Assembly (NCBI GenBank): GCA_963697205.1
Contig: CAVONB010000015.1
Span: forward strand, 462,226-526,225
From: CAVONB01 sp963697205
Lineage (GTDB): Bacteria; Pseudomonadota; Alphaproteobacteria; Rhizobiales; Hyphomicrobiaceae
Length of the DNA stretch: 64,000 nt
Direction of reading: 5' to 3'
Below are positions 51,587-59,870 of this stretch, piece after piece. The notes under the pieces were generated by a model that worked only from the letters and a program-made list of their open reading frames with translations, had not been told where the DNA came from and did no database searches. Made by a program: the position numbers and the translations under genes. Numbering within the stretch: position 1 is the stretch's first letter; the number at the start of each line of letters is the position of its first letter.

Positions 51587-52582
51587 ATGACCCTCAAGTC
51601 CCCGATGATCAGCCGCCGTCAGGCGCTCGTCGGCACCGGTGCCGGGCTCGTCATGTCCGGTATCGGCCCGATCGCGCCCGCGTTCGCGCTCGACAAGATC
51701 CGGCAGGGCTATCAGACCAACATCTGGGGCATGCCGACGTACTATATGATGCAGTCGGGCATCCTGAAGAAGATGGGCATCGACGTCGAAGAGTTCGCGG
51801 TGCCCTCGGGCAACCTGACGATGCAGCAGATGGTGGCGCGGCAGGTCGACCTTGGCACCTATGCCGGTCCGTCGCTGATGATCGGTCACGACAAGGGCGG
51901 TATCGTCGGCATCGCGCTGATTGAATATGTCGGCAAGACCAACGCCGTGGTTGCGCGCAAGGACCTCAACCTGACCAAGATGGAGCAGCTCAAGGGCCTG
52001 AAGATCGCCAACCAGACGGGCTCGTCGGTCGGCAACATCTTCGTCGATCAGCTCGGACCCAAGCACGGCCTGACGAAGGGGACCTATCAGGAAGTGCGCA
52101 TGAACGTGAACGACATGGTCGCGGCGATGGCGGCCAAGACCGTTGACGTGATGGTCGGCGTGGAGCCCTACAACGCGATCGCGGAAGCGGAAGGCATCGG
52201 CAACGTCATCACCAACTTCTCGAGCGTCGACCGGTTGCCCGTCTACATGGCGGCGACTCCGGAGTTCATCGACAAGAGCGGCGACACGCTCGTCGCCTAT
52301 CTGAAGGCGTGGCGCGAGGTCGCCAACGACTTCAAGACGAAGCCCGACTACGTGGCCGACGTCGTGCACAAGTTCTACACGTCGAAGGGCTACAAGATGG
52401 CGAAGTCGACGCTGGCCAAGGCGCTGGGCGGCGTGGAGGTCGATCCGACCGTGCCGGATGCGATGGTGCCCTACATGCAAGGGCACGCTGATGTGCTGGT
52501 GCGCGAAAAGAAGATCAAGGCCGTGCCGGACTTCAAGAAGCTGTTGCGGCCGGAGTTCATGCAAAAGGCGATGAAGGCCTGA
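51587..52582 (+). CDS. ABC transporter substrate-binding protein (NitT/TauT family)
   Basis: This 331-residue periplasmic protein has a twin-arginine-like signal (ISRRQALVG, cleavage near AFA-LDK, about residue 36). The NMT1/SsuA fold shows motifs QLKGLKIANQTGSSVGN and VDVMVGVEPYNAIAEAEG. It should capture the cargo of the four-gene importer. The absence of sulfonate monooxygenase, nitrilase or thiamine genes nearby leaves the substrate open. The Tat-like signal is typical of cofactor-free members too, so it does not decide the ligand. Confidence 0.92.
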   Translation: MTLKSPMISRRQALVGTGAGLVMSGIGPIAPAFALDKIRQGYQTNIWGMPTYYMMQSGILKKMGIDVEEFAVPSGNLTMQQMVARQVDLGTYAGPSLMIGHDKGGIVGIALIEYVGKTNAVVARKDLNLTKMEQLKGLKIANQTGSSVGNIFVDQLGPKHGLTKGTYQEVRMNVNDMVAAMAAKTVDVMVGVEPYNAIAEAEGIGNVITNFSSVDRLPVYMAATPEFIDKSGDTLVAYLKAWREVANDFKTKPDYVADVVHKFYTSKGYKMAKSTLAKALGGVEVDPTVPDAMVPYMQGHADVLVREKKIKAVPDFKKLLRPEFMQKAMKA

Positions 52583-52683
52583 GGCTGGCGCATCAGCGAC
52601 GACGTCGCGCCTGCTTGGGTTTGGCGTCTCGTCGATCGGCATTCGCGGCGGCCCGTCTTGGCGCGGCCGTCCACTGGAGTGTT

Positions 52684-52716
52684 GTCGGGCCTGAACGCGC
52701 CGCGTTCAGGCCCGAC
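52684..52716. terminator. Perfect palindrome between convergent genes (bidirectional terminator-like)
   Basis: Two 15-base arms (GTCGGGCCTGAACGC and its complement) flank a 3-base loop. It lies 100 bases after the binding-protein stop and overlaps the last codons of oxyR. There is no T run, so termination, if any, may depend on Rho or pausing. Confidence 0.6.
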
Positions 52717-53650
52717 GCTTGCGCAACCCTGTCTGGCGCTCGCGCTCGCGTTGCCCGCGCGCGGCGTCTGCGGCCTCGCCGACGAGGCTGGCGATCTGCT
52801 CGAGCTGATCGGCGAGGGGGCTCGTCTTGCGCCAGACCATGCCGATCGTGCGCGCGGGCTGCGGATCCTTGAAGCGAGCGACGGAGACCGCGGCGGAGCG
52901 TGTCTCCACCGGCAGAGCCATTTCCGGTACGAGCGTCACGCCGATGCCGGCGCTGACCATCTGCACCAGCGTGGAGAGCGAGCTGGCGTCGAGAAGCTCG
53001 CGCGGCGCGGTCGAGGTCACGTTACAGAACGACAGCGCCTGGTCGCGGAAGCAGTGGCCTTCCTCCAGCAGCAGGAGGCGCATCTCGCGCAGCGTCTCGG
53101 GGCTGGGTACGGGCGTGTCGGCGTCGGCTTGCGGCCGCACCAGCAGGAAGTTTTCGCAGAACAGCGCGACCTCCGTCAGCGAGGCCTCGGAGACCGGCAG
53201 GGCGACGATCGCGGCATCGAGGCGTCCGTCCGCCAGCTCCTCGATCAGCTTGGCGGTCAGCGCTTCGCGGACCTGGATGTCGAGTTCGGGCCGCATGCGG
53301 GTCAGCGTTTCGATGACCGTGGGCAGCAGATAGGGGGCGATGGTCGGGATCATGCCGATGCGCAGGCGACCGACCAGGCGGTCACGGGAGGCGCGCGCGA
53401 AGTCGCGGAGCTCGTCGACCGAGCGCAGGATGTCGCGGATGCGCCCGGCGGCCTCCTCGCCGAACTTGGTCAACCGGACCTGCCGTGCGCCACGCTCGAT
53501 AAGCGCCGCCCCCAAAGTTTCCTCCAGTTCTTTGATCTGCATCGACAATGCCGGCTGCGAGATCGCGCAAGCTTCGGCCGCGCGTCCGAAGTGGCTGTGG
53601 CGTGCCAGGGCATCGAAGTAGCGAAGCTGCTTGAGGGTGAGATAAATCAT
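52706..53650 (-). CDS. oxyR: Hydrogen-peroxide sensor/activator OxyR (LysR family)
   Basis: This 314-residue protein has a LysR helix-turn-helix (about 1-60; SHFGRAAEACAISQPALSMQ) and an effector domain. Cys200 and Cys209 sit in LLEEGHCFRDQALSFCN, matching the peroxide-sensing Cys199/Cys208 pair of E. coli OxyR in sequence and spacing. Oxidation to a disulfide turns on targets such as katG, which is divergent 110 bases away. The C-terminal 20 residues are Arg-rich. A palindrome overlapping its start codon suggests autorepression. Confidence 0.95.
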   Translation of the reverse strand: MIYLTLKQLRYFDALARHSHFGRAAEACAISQPALSMQIKELEETLGAALIERGARQVRLTKFGEEAAGRIRDILRSVDELRDFARASRDRLVGRLRIGMIPTIAPYLLPTVIETLTRMRPELDIQVREALTAKLIEELADGRLDAAIVALPVSEASLTEVALFCENFLLVRPQADADTPVPSPETLREMRLLLLEEGHCFRDQALSFCNVTSTAPRELLDASSLSTLVQMVSAGIGVTLVPEMALPVETRSAAVSVARFKDPQPARTIGMVWRKTSPLADQLEQIASLVGEAADAARGQRERERQTGLRKRRA

Positions 53651-53663
53651 AAGCTGAGCTTAT
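53649..53663. promoter_or_regulatory. Candidate OxyR/LysR operator
   Basis: ATAAGCT-G-AGCTTAT is a perfect 7-base inverted repeat with the T-N11-A form of LysR sites. It overlaps the oxyR ATG on the minus strand and lies about 100 bases before the katG ATG, so it could control both genes. Binding is inferred only from position and symmetry. Confidence 0.55.
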
Positions 53664-53760
53664 CTCAGGAATCATTAAATTCAAGTTCGCCTGATGCCAC
53701 GCATTGGTTAAAGTGCCGACCGACGGACAGGCAAACACGCAGATCAAAAGAGGAGACGAC

Positions 53761-55943
53761 ATGGCTGACGATGGCAAATGCCCGGTCATGCATGGGGCCG
53801 CGACGTTCGGCACCCGCTCGAACCGCGACTGGTGGCCGAACCAGCTCAACCTGAAAATGCTCCATCAGAACCCGCCGGCCGGCAATCCGATGGGTCCAGC
53901 CTTCAACTATGCCGAGGCGTTCAAGACGGTCGACCTCGAAGGCGGTGAAGAAGGACCTCACGGCGCTGATGACGGACAGCAAGGACTGGTGGCCGGCCGA
54001 CTACGGTCACTACGGCGGGCTCTTCATCCGCATGGCCTGGCACAGCGCGGGCACCTATCGCACGGCCGACGGCCGCGGTGGCGCGGGCTCGGGCACGCAG
54101 CGCTTTGCGCCGCTCAACAGCTGGCCGGACAACGGCAACCTCGACAAGGCGCGCCGCCTGCTGTGGCCGATCAAGCAGAAGTACGGCAACAAGATCTCCT
54201 GGGCCGACCTGATGATCCTGGCCGGCAACGTCGCCATCGAATCCATGGGCGGCAAGACGTTCGGCTTCGCCGGCGGCCGCGAGGACGTGTGGGAGCCGGA
54301 GGAGGACATCTATTGGGGTTCGGAGGACACCTGGCTCGGCGACAAGCGCTACACGGGTGACCGGGAGCTGGAGAACCCGCTGGCTGCCGTGCAGATGGGC
54401 CTGATCTACGTGAACCCGGAGGGCCCCAACGGCGAGCCCGATCCGGTGCGTTCGGGCCGCGACATCCGCGAGACGTTCGCGCGCATGGCGATGAACGACT
54501 ATGAGACCGTCGCGCTGACGGCGGGCGGGCACACGTTCGGCAAGATGCACGGCGCGGGTCCGGCCTCGCACGTCGGGTGCCGATCCCGAAGCGGCGCCGA
54601 TCGAGGCGATGGGTTTCGGCTGGCTATCGACCTACAAGAGCGGCAAGGGCCGGGACACGATCACCAGCGGGCTCGAGGGCGCCTGGACGTCGAACCCGAT
54701 CAAGTGGGACAACGGCTACTTCGACGTGCTGTTCAAGTACGACTGGGAGCTCGTGAAGAGCCCGGCGGGCGCGTGGGTGTGGACGCCGAAGAACATCGAA
54801 GAAAAAGACATGGCGCCCGATCCGGAGGATGCCTCCAAGAAGGTGCCGATCTTCATGTCCACCGCCGACATGGCGATGCGCATGGACCCGGCCTACGAGA
54901 AGATCTCGCGCCACTTCCACAAGAACCCGGACGAGTTCGCCGACGCCTTCGCGCGTGCGTGGTTCAAGCTGACGCATCGCGACATGGGGCCGAAGGCGCG
55001 CTACCTCGGGCCTGAGGTTCCCGCCGAAGACCTGATCTGGCAGGACCCGATCCCGGCGGTCGATCACGCGCTCGTCGACGCCAAGGATATCGCGGACCTG
55101 AAGGCGAAGATCCTCGCCTCCGGGCTGTCGGTGGCCGAGCTCGTGCAGACGGCGTGGGCTTCGGCTTCGACGTTCCGCGGTTCCGACAAGCGTGGCGGTG
55201 CGAACGGTGCGCGCGTGCGTCTTGCGCCGCAGAAGGACTGGGCGGTGAACCAGCCGGACCAGCTCGGCAAGGTGCTGGCCAAGCTGGACGGCATCCAGAC
55301 GGCGTTCGATGCGGCCGGCAGGAAGAAGGTCTCGCTTGCCGACCTGATCGTGCTGGGCGGTGCTGCCGCGGTCGAGAAGGCTGCCAAGGACGCCGGGCAG
55401 ACCGTGGAAGTTGCCTTCAGCCCGGGCCGTATGGACGCGACGGCCGAGCAGACGGACGTGGAATCGTTCGCCGTGCTCGAGCCGGAGGCGGACGGCTTCC
55501 GCAACTACGCCAAGGCCAAGTACACGGTTTCGGCCGAGGCGATGCTGGTCGACAAGGCGCAGCTGCTGACGCTGACCGCGCCAGAGATGACGGTGCTGGT
55601 CGGCGGGCTGCGTGTGCTCGGTGCCAACCATGGCGGCGCCAAGCACGGCGTGTTCACCGACCGGCCGGGCAAGCTCACCAACGACTTCTTCGTCAACGTG
55701 CTCGACATGGGCACGGAGTGGAAGCCAACCTCGAAGGACGGCGACGTGTTCGAGGGGCGCGACCGCAAGAGTGGTCAGGTGAAGTGGACCGGCACGCGCG
55801 TCGATCTGGTGTTCGGCTCGAACTCGCAGCTGCGGGCGCTGGCGGAAGTCTATGCGCAGGACGATGCCAATGAGACGTTCGTGCGCGACTTCGTGGCAGC
55901 CTGGAACAAGGTGATGAACGCCGACCGGTTCGATCTCGCCTGA
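53761..55943 (+). pseudogene. katG: katG catalase-peroxidase, interrupted by two +1 frameshifts
   Basis: The conserved protein (about 727 residues when repaired) is spread over three frames. Frame 1 runs from ATG 53761 (after GAGGAG) to the codons for TVDLE at 53940. Frame 2 carries AVKKDLTALMTDS through GGHTFGKMHGAGPASHVG. Frame 3 carries ADPEAAPIEAMGFGW to the stop at 55943. Each break is explained by one extra G: at 53941-53942 and in GGG 54575-54577. Distal RMAWHSAGTYR, proximal His in GGHTFGK, and the Tyr and Met of the Met-Tyr-Trp adduct are intact. As written, only 85 or so residues would be made in frame. It is divergent from oxyR, its expected activator. Confidence 0.92.
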
Positions 55944-56013
55944 TCGATGCCGGCCGCCGCGCGCCGTGCATCATACGGTGCGCGCGGTGTCGGCTTCGGT
56001 CTGCCAAAAATTG

Positions 56014-56053
56014 AAAGCGGCGTCCTGCTCATATGCAGGGCGCCGCTTTTTTC
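56014..56053 (+). terminator. Rho-independent terminator of katG
   Basis: A long stem (AAAGCGGCG-T-CCTGC with GCAGG-G-CGCCGCTTT, 14 pairs plus one G-T) has a 6-base loop and TTTTTTC. It is 70 bases after the katG stop. Confidence 0.92.
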
Positions 56054-56146
56054 GTTTGCGAGGGTGCAGAGTGCTGGCGTGGCCGTCGAGGGCGGCGTGG
56101 GGGACGCAAGTGCGTCACGGCCGGCCGCACCGACGCAGCCATCGTT

Positions 56147-56191
56147 ACCCAACAGGGCCTCACCCAACAGGGCCTCACCCGACAGGGCGGA
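56147..56191. repeat. Three tandem 15-base units overlapping the amidase stop codon
   Basis: The unit ACCCAACAGGGCCTC occurs at 56147 and 56162, and a diverged third copy starts at 56177. The amidase stop codon (56175-56177) lies across the junction between the second and third units, so copy-number change would alter the end of the protein. Confidence 0.8.
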
Positions 56192-57488
56192 CGACCGATG
56201 CGCCCAGCTCGGCTGCGATCGTGCGCGCGGCGGAGAGCATGCGATGGTCGCGGCGATAGGCGCCGACGAGCTGTACGCCGACCGGCATCCCAGAGGCGTC
56301 GCGGAACGCGGGCACACTCAGCGCGGGCACGCCGAGTGCAGTCCAGGCCGTGTTGAACACGGGATCGCCCGTTGCCAGCAGCCCTTCAGGCGCGCTGCCG
56401 ACGGCGACCGGTGTGAGCAAGACGTCGAAGGCACCCATGATCTCGGCAAAGCGGCTTCGCGCCGCGCAGAGTGCATCCTGCGCTTCGGCGTAATCCTCAT
56501 ATGAGCAGGCGAGCCCATCGCGGCAGCGCCCGTCGAGGAGTTTGGGGCTCAGCAGTCCGCCGCGCTCGACCCGCTCCCACGTTATGGCGCGGGCGAACTC
56601 GAAGCCTGATACCGCCCGGTGCAGCGCCTTGAAGTTGGCGAAGTACGGTTCTGCCTCGACCGGCGACACGCGCGCGCCAGCGCGGGCCAGTTGCTGTGCT
56701 GCCTGGGCAACGAAGCCGCGCGTTTCCTCGGAGGCGGCATCCCAGTCCGGCCCTTGAAAGACGCCGATCCTGATGTCGCTCATCGCGATGTCTTCGAGCG
56801 GGCGGGCCGGCAGCCGCAGCAGCGCCTGCCTCGCCGTCTCGACGTCCTCGATCGAGCGCGCGAACCATCCGACGGTGTCGAACGAGTTGGCGCAGGCCAT
56901 GACGCCGGAGCGGCTGACATCGCCGAAGCTCGGCTTGTAGCCAAACACACCGCAGAACGATGCCGGGCGCAGCACGGAGCCGGTGGTCTGCGTCCCCAAG
57001 GCGATCGGCACCATGCCCGCGGCCACGACGGCTGCGCTGCCGCTCGAGGAGCCTCCCGGCGTATGGGTCAGCCGGTGCGGGTTGCGCGTCTTGCCAGGAT
57101 GGAAATGGGCCAGCTCGGTGGTGACGGTTTTTCCCAGCGATACGGCGCCGGCTTCCTTGAGCAAGGCCACGCAGGCCGCATCGCGTGTCGACAGGTTGTT
57201 GTCGAAAATCGGAGAGCCGCAGCCCATCGGCAGGCCGGCGGCCTCAATGATGTCCTTGATGCCGATCGGGATGCCGTAAAGTGAGCCGCCGGCGCCCTGA
57301 GCGTCGCGCAGGCGGGCGTGCATGCGCGCTTCCTCGCGGGCCAGATGAATCCAGCCCTGGACGCGCGGCTCGGCTGTGTCGATGCGGGCGAGGCATGCTT
57401 CCAGTAGCTCGGAGGGGACGAGCTGCTTGCCGGCCATTGCGCGGGTCGCTTCGCCTGCCGTCATGGCGTGCGGTTCCAGATCGCTCAC
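56175..57488 (-). CDS. Amidase signature family protein
   Basis: This 437-residue cytoplasmic hydrolase has the Ser-cisSer-Lys triad: Lys in IPIGIKDIIE (about residue 78), the cis-Ser in PGGSSSGSAAVVAAG, and the nucleophilic Ser in GTQTTGSVLRPAS (about residue 173). The family cleaves amide bonds in amides, allophanate or Glu-tRNA(Gln); lack of gatB/gatC and the length point to a catabolic amidase. It is leftward, back to back with the decarboxylase-like gene, and may serve the same pathway. Confidence 0.93.
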   Translation of the reverse strand: MSDLEPHAMTAGEATRAMAGKQLVPSELLEACLARIDTAEPRVQGWIHLAREEARMHARLRDAQGAGGSLYGIPIGIKDIIEAAGLPMGCGSPIFDNNLSTRDAACVALLKEAGAVSLGKTVTTELAHFHPGKTRNPHRLTHTPGGSSSGSAAVVAAGMVPIALGTQTTGSVLRPASFCGVFGYKPSFGDVSRSGVMACANSFDTVGWFARSIEDVETARQALLRLPARPLEDIAMSDIRIGVFQGPDWDAASEETRGFVAQAAQQLARAGARVSPVEAEPYFANFKALHRAVSGFEFARAITWERVERGGLLSPKLLDGRCRDGLACSYEDYAEAQDALCAARSRFAEIMGAFDVLLTPVAVGSAPEGLLATGDPVFNTAWTALGVPALSVPAFRDASGMPVGVQLVGAYRRDHRMLSAARTIAAELGASVVRPVG

Positions 57489-57614
57489 CGTCTCTCCTCC
57501 TTATCGACAGTCCGGTTCAGCCGCGGGATAGCGTGCGCGGCCGGTTAGCGGTTGCCTATCGCCACCAGCATGGCACTCTCGGCGAAACTGTCCACGACCG
57601 GAAGGGACTTTCGC

Positions 57615-58622
57615 TTGGAACCGACACGATTGACGATTGCCGTGGCGCCGAATGATCGGACATTGCCGCTGATGGCTGGGCTCGTGGCCGTGGACGGTGC
57701 GGAAACCACGTTCATCACTGCACCCCTGGAGACGATCTTCGCCAGCGCCTTCGACGAGGCCCGCTACGATGTCTCGGAGCTTTCGTTTTCCAATTACCTC
57801 TACCTGACCTCGATAGGCAAATGCCCTTATGTTGGCTTGCCGATCTTCCCGTCGCGCGCGTTTCGTCACTCGGCCATCTACATCCGCGACGATCGCGGCA
57901 TCGGCTCGCCGCGCGATCTGGCCGGTCGTCTCGTGGGCGTGCGCGAATACACGATGACGGCGGCGCTCGTCGCGCGCGGCCTTTTGCAGGACGAATTCGG
58001 GTTGAGGAGCCAGGATGTGCGCTGGCGCTTCGGGCGCGCGGATCGCAAGGACGATATTCCGATCGCCCGCGTCCTGCCGCGCGATGTCGAGATCGCCAAG
58101 ATCAATGACGAGGAGAATCTTTCCGACATGCTGGCCGAGGGCCGGATCGACGCGATGATCGCCTACAAGCCGCCAAAGGCCTATGTCGAGGGTGCGCCGC
58201 ATGTGCGCCGGCTGTTCGAGGACTGGCCGGGACTGGAGCGCGATTATGTACGGCGGACGGGACATTTTCCGATCATGCATCTGGTCGGCGTGCGTCGCGA
58301 TCTTCTCGATCGTTCGCCGGGTCTGGCCGTTGCGCTGTGCAACGCCTTCGAGCGATCGATGCAGTATTCGCTGGACCGGCTGCTGGAGACCCAGGCCTCT
58401 TATACGATGTTGCCGTGGAACGCACACGAGGCGGCGCGCCTGCGAGAGGACTTCGGCCACCCGCTATGGTCCTACGGCGTCCCGGGCAACCGTGGCGCCA
58501 TTCGCGCCTTGTGCGGGTACTCCGTGTCACAAGGGATTGCAGAGCGCGAACTGAGCGCCGAGGACCTGTTCGCCGCGGAGACACTTGACTGGGCGCCGGA
58601 ACATTGGGCGCCAGGACGGTGA
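57615..58622 (+). CDS. 4,5-dihydroxyphthalate decarboxylase-like / SBP-fold protein
   Basis: This protein has about 335 residues and no export signal. The sequence LTIAVAPNDRTLPLMAG, SFSNYLYLTSIGKCPYVGLPIFPSRAFRHSAIY and GRLVGVREYTMTAALVARGLL is typical of the Pht5 group, which has a periplasmic-binding-protein fold but decarboxylates aromatic acids in the cytoplasm. TTG 57615, with GGAAGGGA upstream, gives the best N-terminus; ATG 57570 or TTG 57552 in frame are alternatives. It starts a plus-strand set with an SDR and a TRAP transporter. It might instead be a cytoplasmic binding protein. Confidence 0.8.
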   Translation: MEPTRLTIAVAPNDRTLPLMAGLVAVDGAETTFITAPLETIFASAFDEARYDVSELSFSNYLYLTSIGKCPYVGLPIFPSRAFRHSAIYIRDDRGIGSPRDLAGRLVGVREYTMTAALVARGLLQDEFGLRSQDVRWRFGRADRKDDIPIARVLPRDVEIAKINDEENLSDMLAEGRIDAMIAYKPPKAYVEGAPHVRRLFEDWPGLERDYVRRTGHFPIMHLVGVRRDLLDRSPGLAVALCNAFERSMQYSLDRLLETQASYTMLPWNAHEAARLREDFGHPLWSYGVPGNRGAIRALCGYSVSQGIAERELSAEDLFAAETLDWAPEHWAPGR

Positions 58623-58740
58623 TCGCGCATTGCGCGCATCGGGCAGGGCTTTCGTCTGTCGCAGACCCGGAGCGCCCCAATCAAGACCATTCGAGCGTGC
58701 GCGCTTCACGCGCCGCCAATTCGCAAGGGAGAGGACATCC

Positions 58741-59532
58741 ATGGATCTGGGTTATCAGGGGCGCCGTGTGCTCGTTGTCGGCGGCAGCATGGGCATCGGG
58801 CTGTCGGCGGCATCGATGATGGCGGCTGAGGGCGCGGACGTGCTGATCGCGTCGCGCAATGCGGACAATCTGGCGGCGGCTGCGGACGGGATCCGGGCGA
58901 CGTGCGGTGCCGGCGTCGCCAGCACGGTCGCGGACGTGACGCAGGCCGGCGGTGGCGAGGTTTTGGCCGCCGCGGTTGGCGAACGCTGGGATGGTCTGGA
59001 CCTGCTCGTTACGGCTGTCGGTGGCAGTGTGCGTTCGGCGTTTGCCGACCTGACCGACGAGGATTGGCTTGCCAACTATACGTTCAACGTCCTCTCGACC
59101 GTCCGGACGATCAGGTCGTTGCTTCCCGCGCTGAAGTCGGGCGCTGCGCCTGCCATCGTCACGCTCGGCTCGGCATCCGCCAAGATGCCGCGTCAGCACC
59201 AGATCGTCTCGAACGTGCACAAGGCGGGCCTGTTGAGCCTGACCAAAACCTTGGCGGAAGAACTGGCGGTGGACGGGATCAGGATCAATTCGGTTGCGCC
59301 GGGGCCGACGCGGACACCGCTTTGGATTGCGCGCGCAGAGAAGATGGCGGCCGAGAAGGGGTGCACGCCCGCCGACATCTTCGCCGATTTCTCGAAGATG
59401 GTCGTGCTTGGCCGGTTCGGAGAGCCCGATGAGGTGGCCTTTGCCGTCGTGATGGCCGGCAGTCCGCGCGCCGCCTTCATGACGGGCCAGACGATTAACA
59501 TGGACGGTGGCGTCGCAAGGGGCCTGCTCTGA
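58741..59532 (+). CDS. Short-chain dehydrogenase/reductase, atypical (catalytic Tyr replaced)
   Basis: This 263-residue Rossmann protein has the cofactor motif VVGGSMGIG (residues 12-20), the Asp of the adenine pocket (ADVTQ), catalytic Ser144 (TLGSASA) and Lys161 (VHKAGLLSLTKTLAEEL). The position of the YxxxK tyrosine (157) is Ser, seen as QIVSNVHKAG. The C-terminus GQTINMDGGVARGLL is standard. The start at ATG 58741 follows GGGAGAGGA. Loss of Tyr suggests weak, altered or no redox activity. It lies between the Pht5-like gene and the TRAP genes. Confidence 0.9.
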   Translation: MDLGYQGRRVLVVGGSMGIGLSAASMMAAEGADVLIASRNADNLAAAADGIRATCGAGVASTVADVTQAGGGEVLAAAVGERWDGLDLLVTAVGGSVRSAFADLTDEDWLANYTFNVLSTVRTIRSLLPALKSGAAPAIVTLGSASAKMPRQHQIVSNVHKAGLLSLTKTLAEELAVDGIRINSVAPGPTRTPLWIARAEKMAAEKGCTPADIFADFSKMVVLGRFGEPDEVAFAVVMAGSPRAAFMTGQTINMDGGVARGLL

Positions 59533-59870
59533 TCGGCGCGTGTGCCTTAAGCGCGATTGTCCAACCACATGACTTGCGCACATGCGGTGATGACCAGGTC
59601 ATGCCTCTTGCGATTGCAAGAGCTTGCGACGCGAACATCCAGAAAACGTCGAGCGAAAACAGTGCGACGCGATTGCGCGTGGTGCACGGGCGCATGCGCC
59701 GCCGACGGGCGCGCGATGCTTGGTGCGCAGCGTAGGGCTGGTGTTCCTGGGCGAGTTGCGCAATAGTTGTCGATATAAAAAAAAGACCGTCCGTGAAACT
59801 ACTTAGATGTGCTGGCCGTCGCGTGTACATTCGACGCGGCAAGCACGTCGCACACAAAGGGAGACTATCA
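59533..59870. other. Intergenic region, 338 bases, upstream of the TRAP operon
   Basis: No credible gene is seen. Two inverted repeats are visible: CTCTTGC-GATT-GCAAGAG (59605-59622) and a longer CATGAC/GTCATG pair (about 59566-59604). An A-rich TATAAAAAAAA stretch at 59774-59784 may belong to the promoter. Any regulator for the TRAP genes would bind here; none is encoded next to them. Confidence 0.55.

Noticed and set aside
53935..54580. Programmed ribosomal frameshifting in katG
   Set aside because: No slippery heptamer, stop codon or stimulatory hairpin is seen at either break, and KatG is not known to use it.
53909..55015. Separate genes within katG (second and third frames)
   Set aside because: The three frames join into one standard catalase-peroxidase at two single-base insertions; independent genes would not end and begin in the middle of conserved motifs.
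56147..56191. CRISPR-like repeat
   Set aside because: The units adjoin without spacers, are 15 bases long and number only three; no cas gene is present.
59605..59622. CTCTTGC-GATT-GCAAGAG as terminator of the SDR gene
   Set aside because: No T run follows on either strand; it may be an operator, but there is no evidence beyond symmetry.
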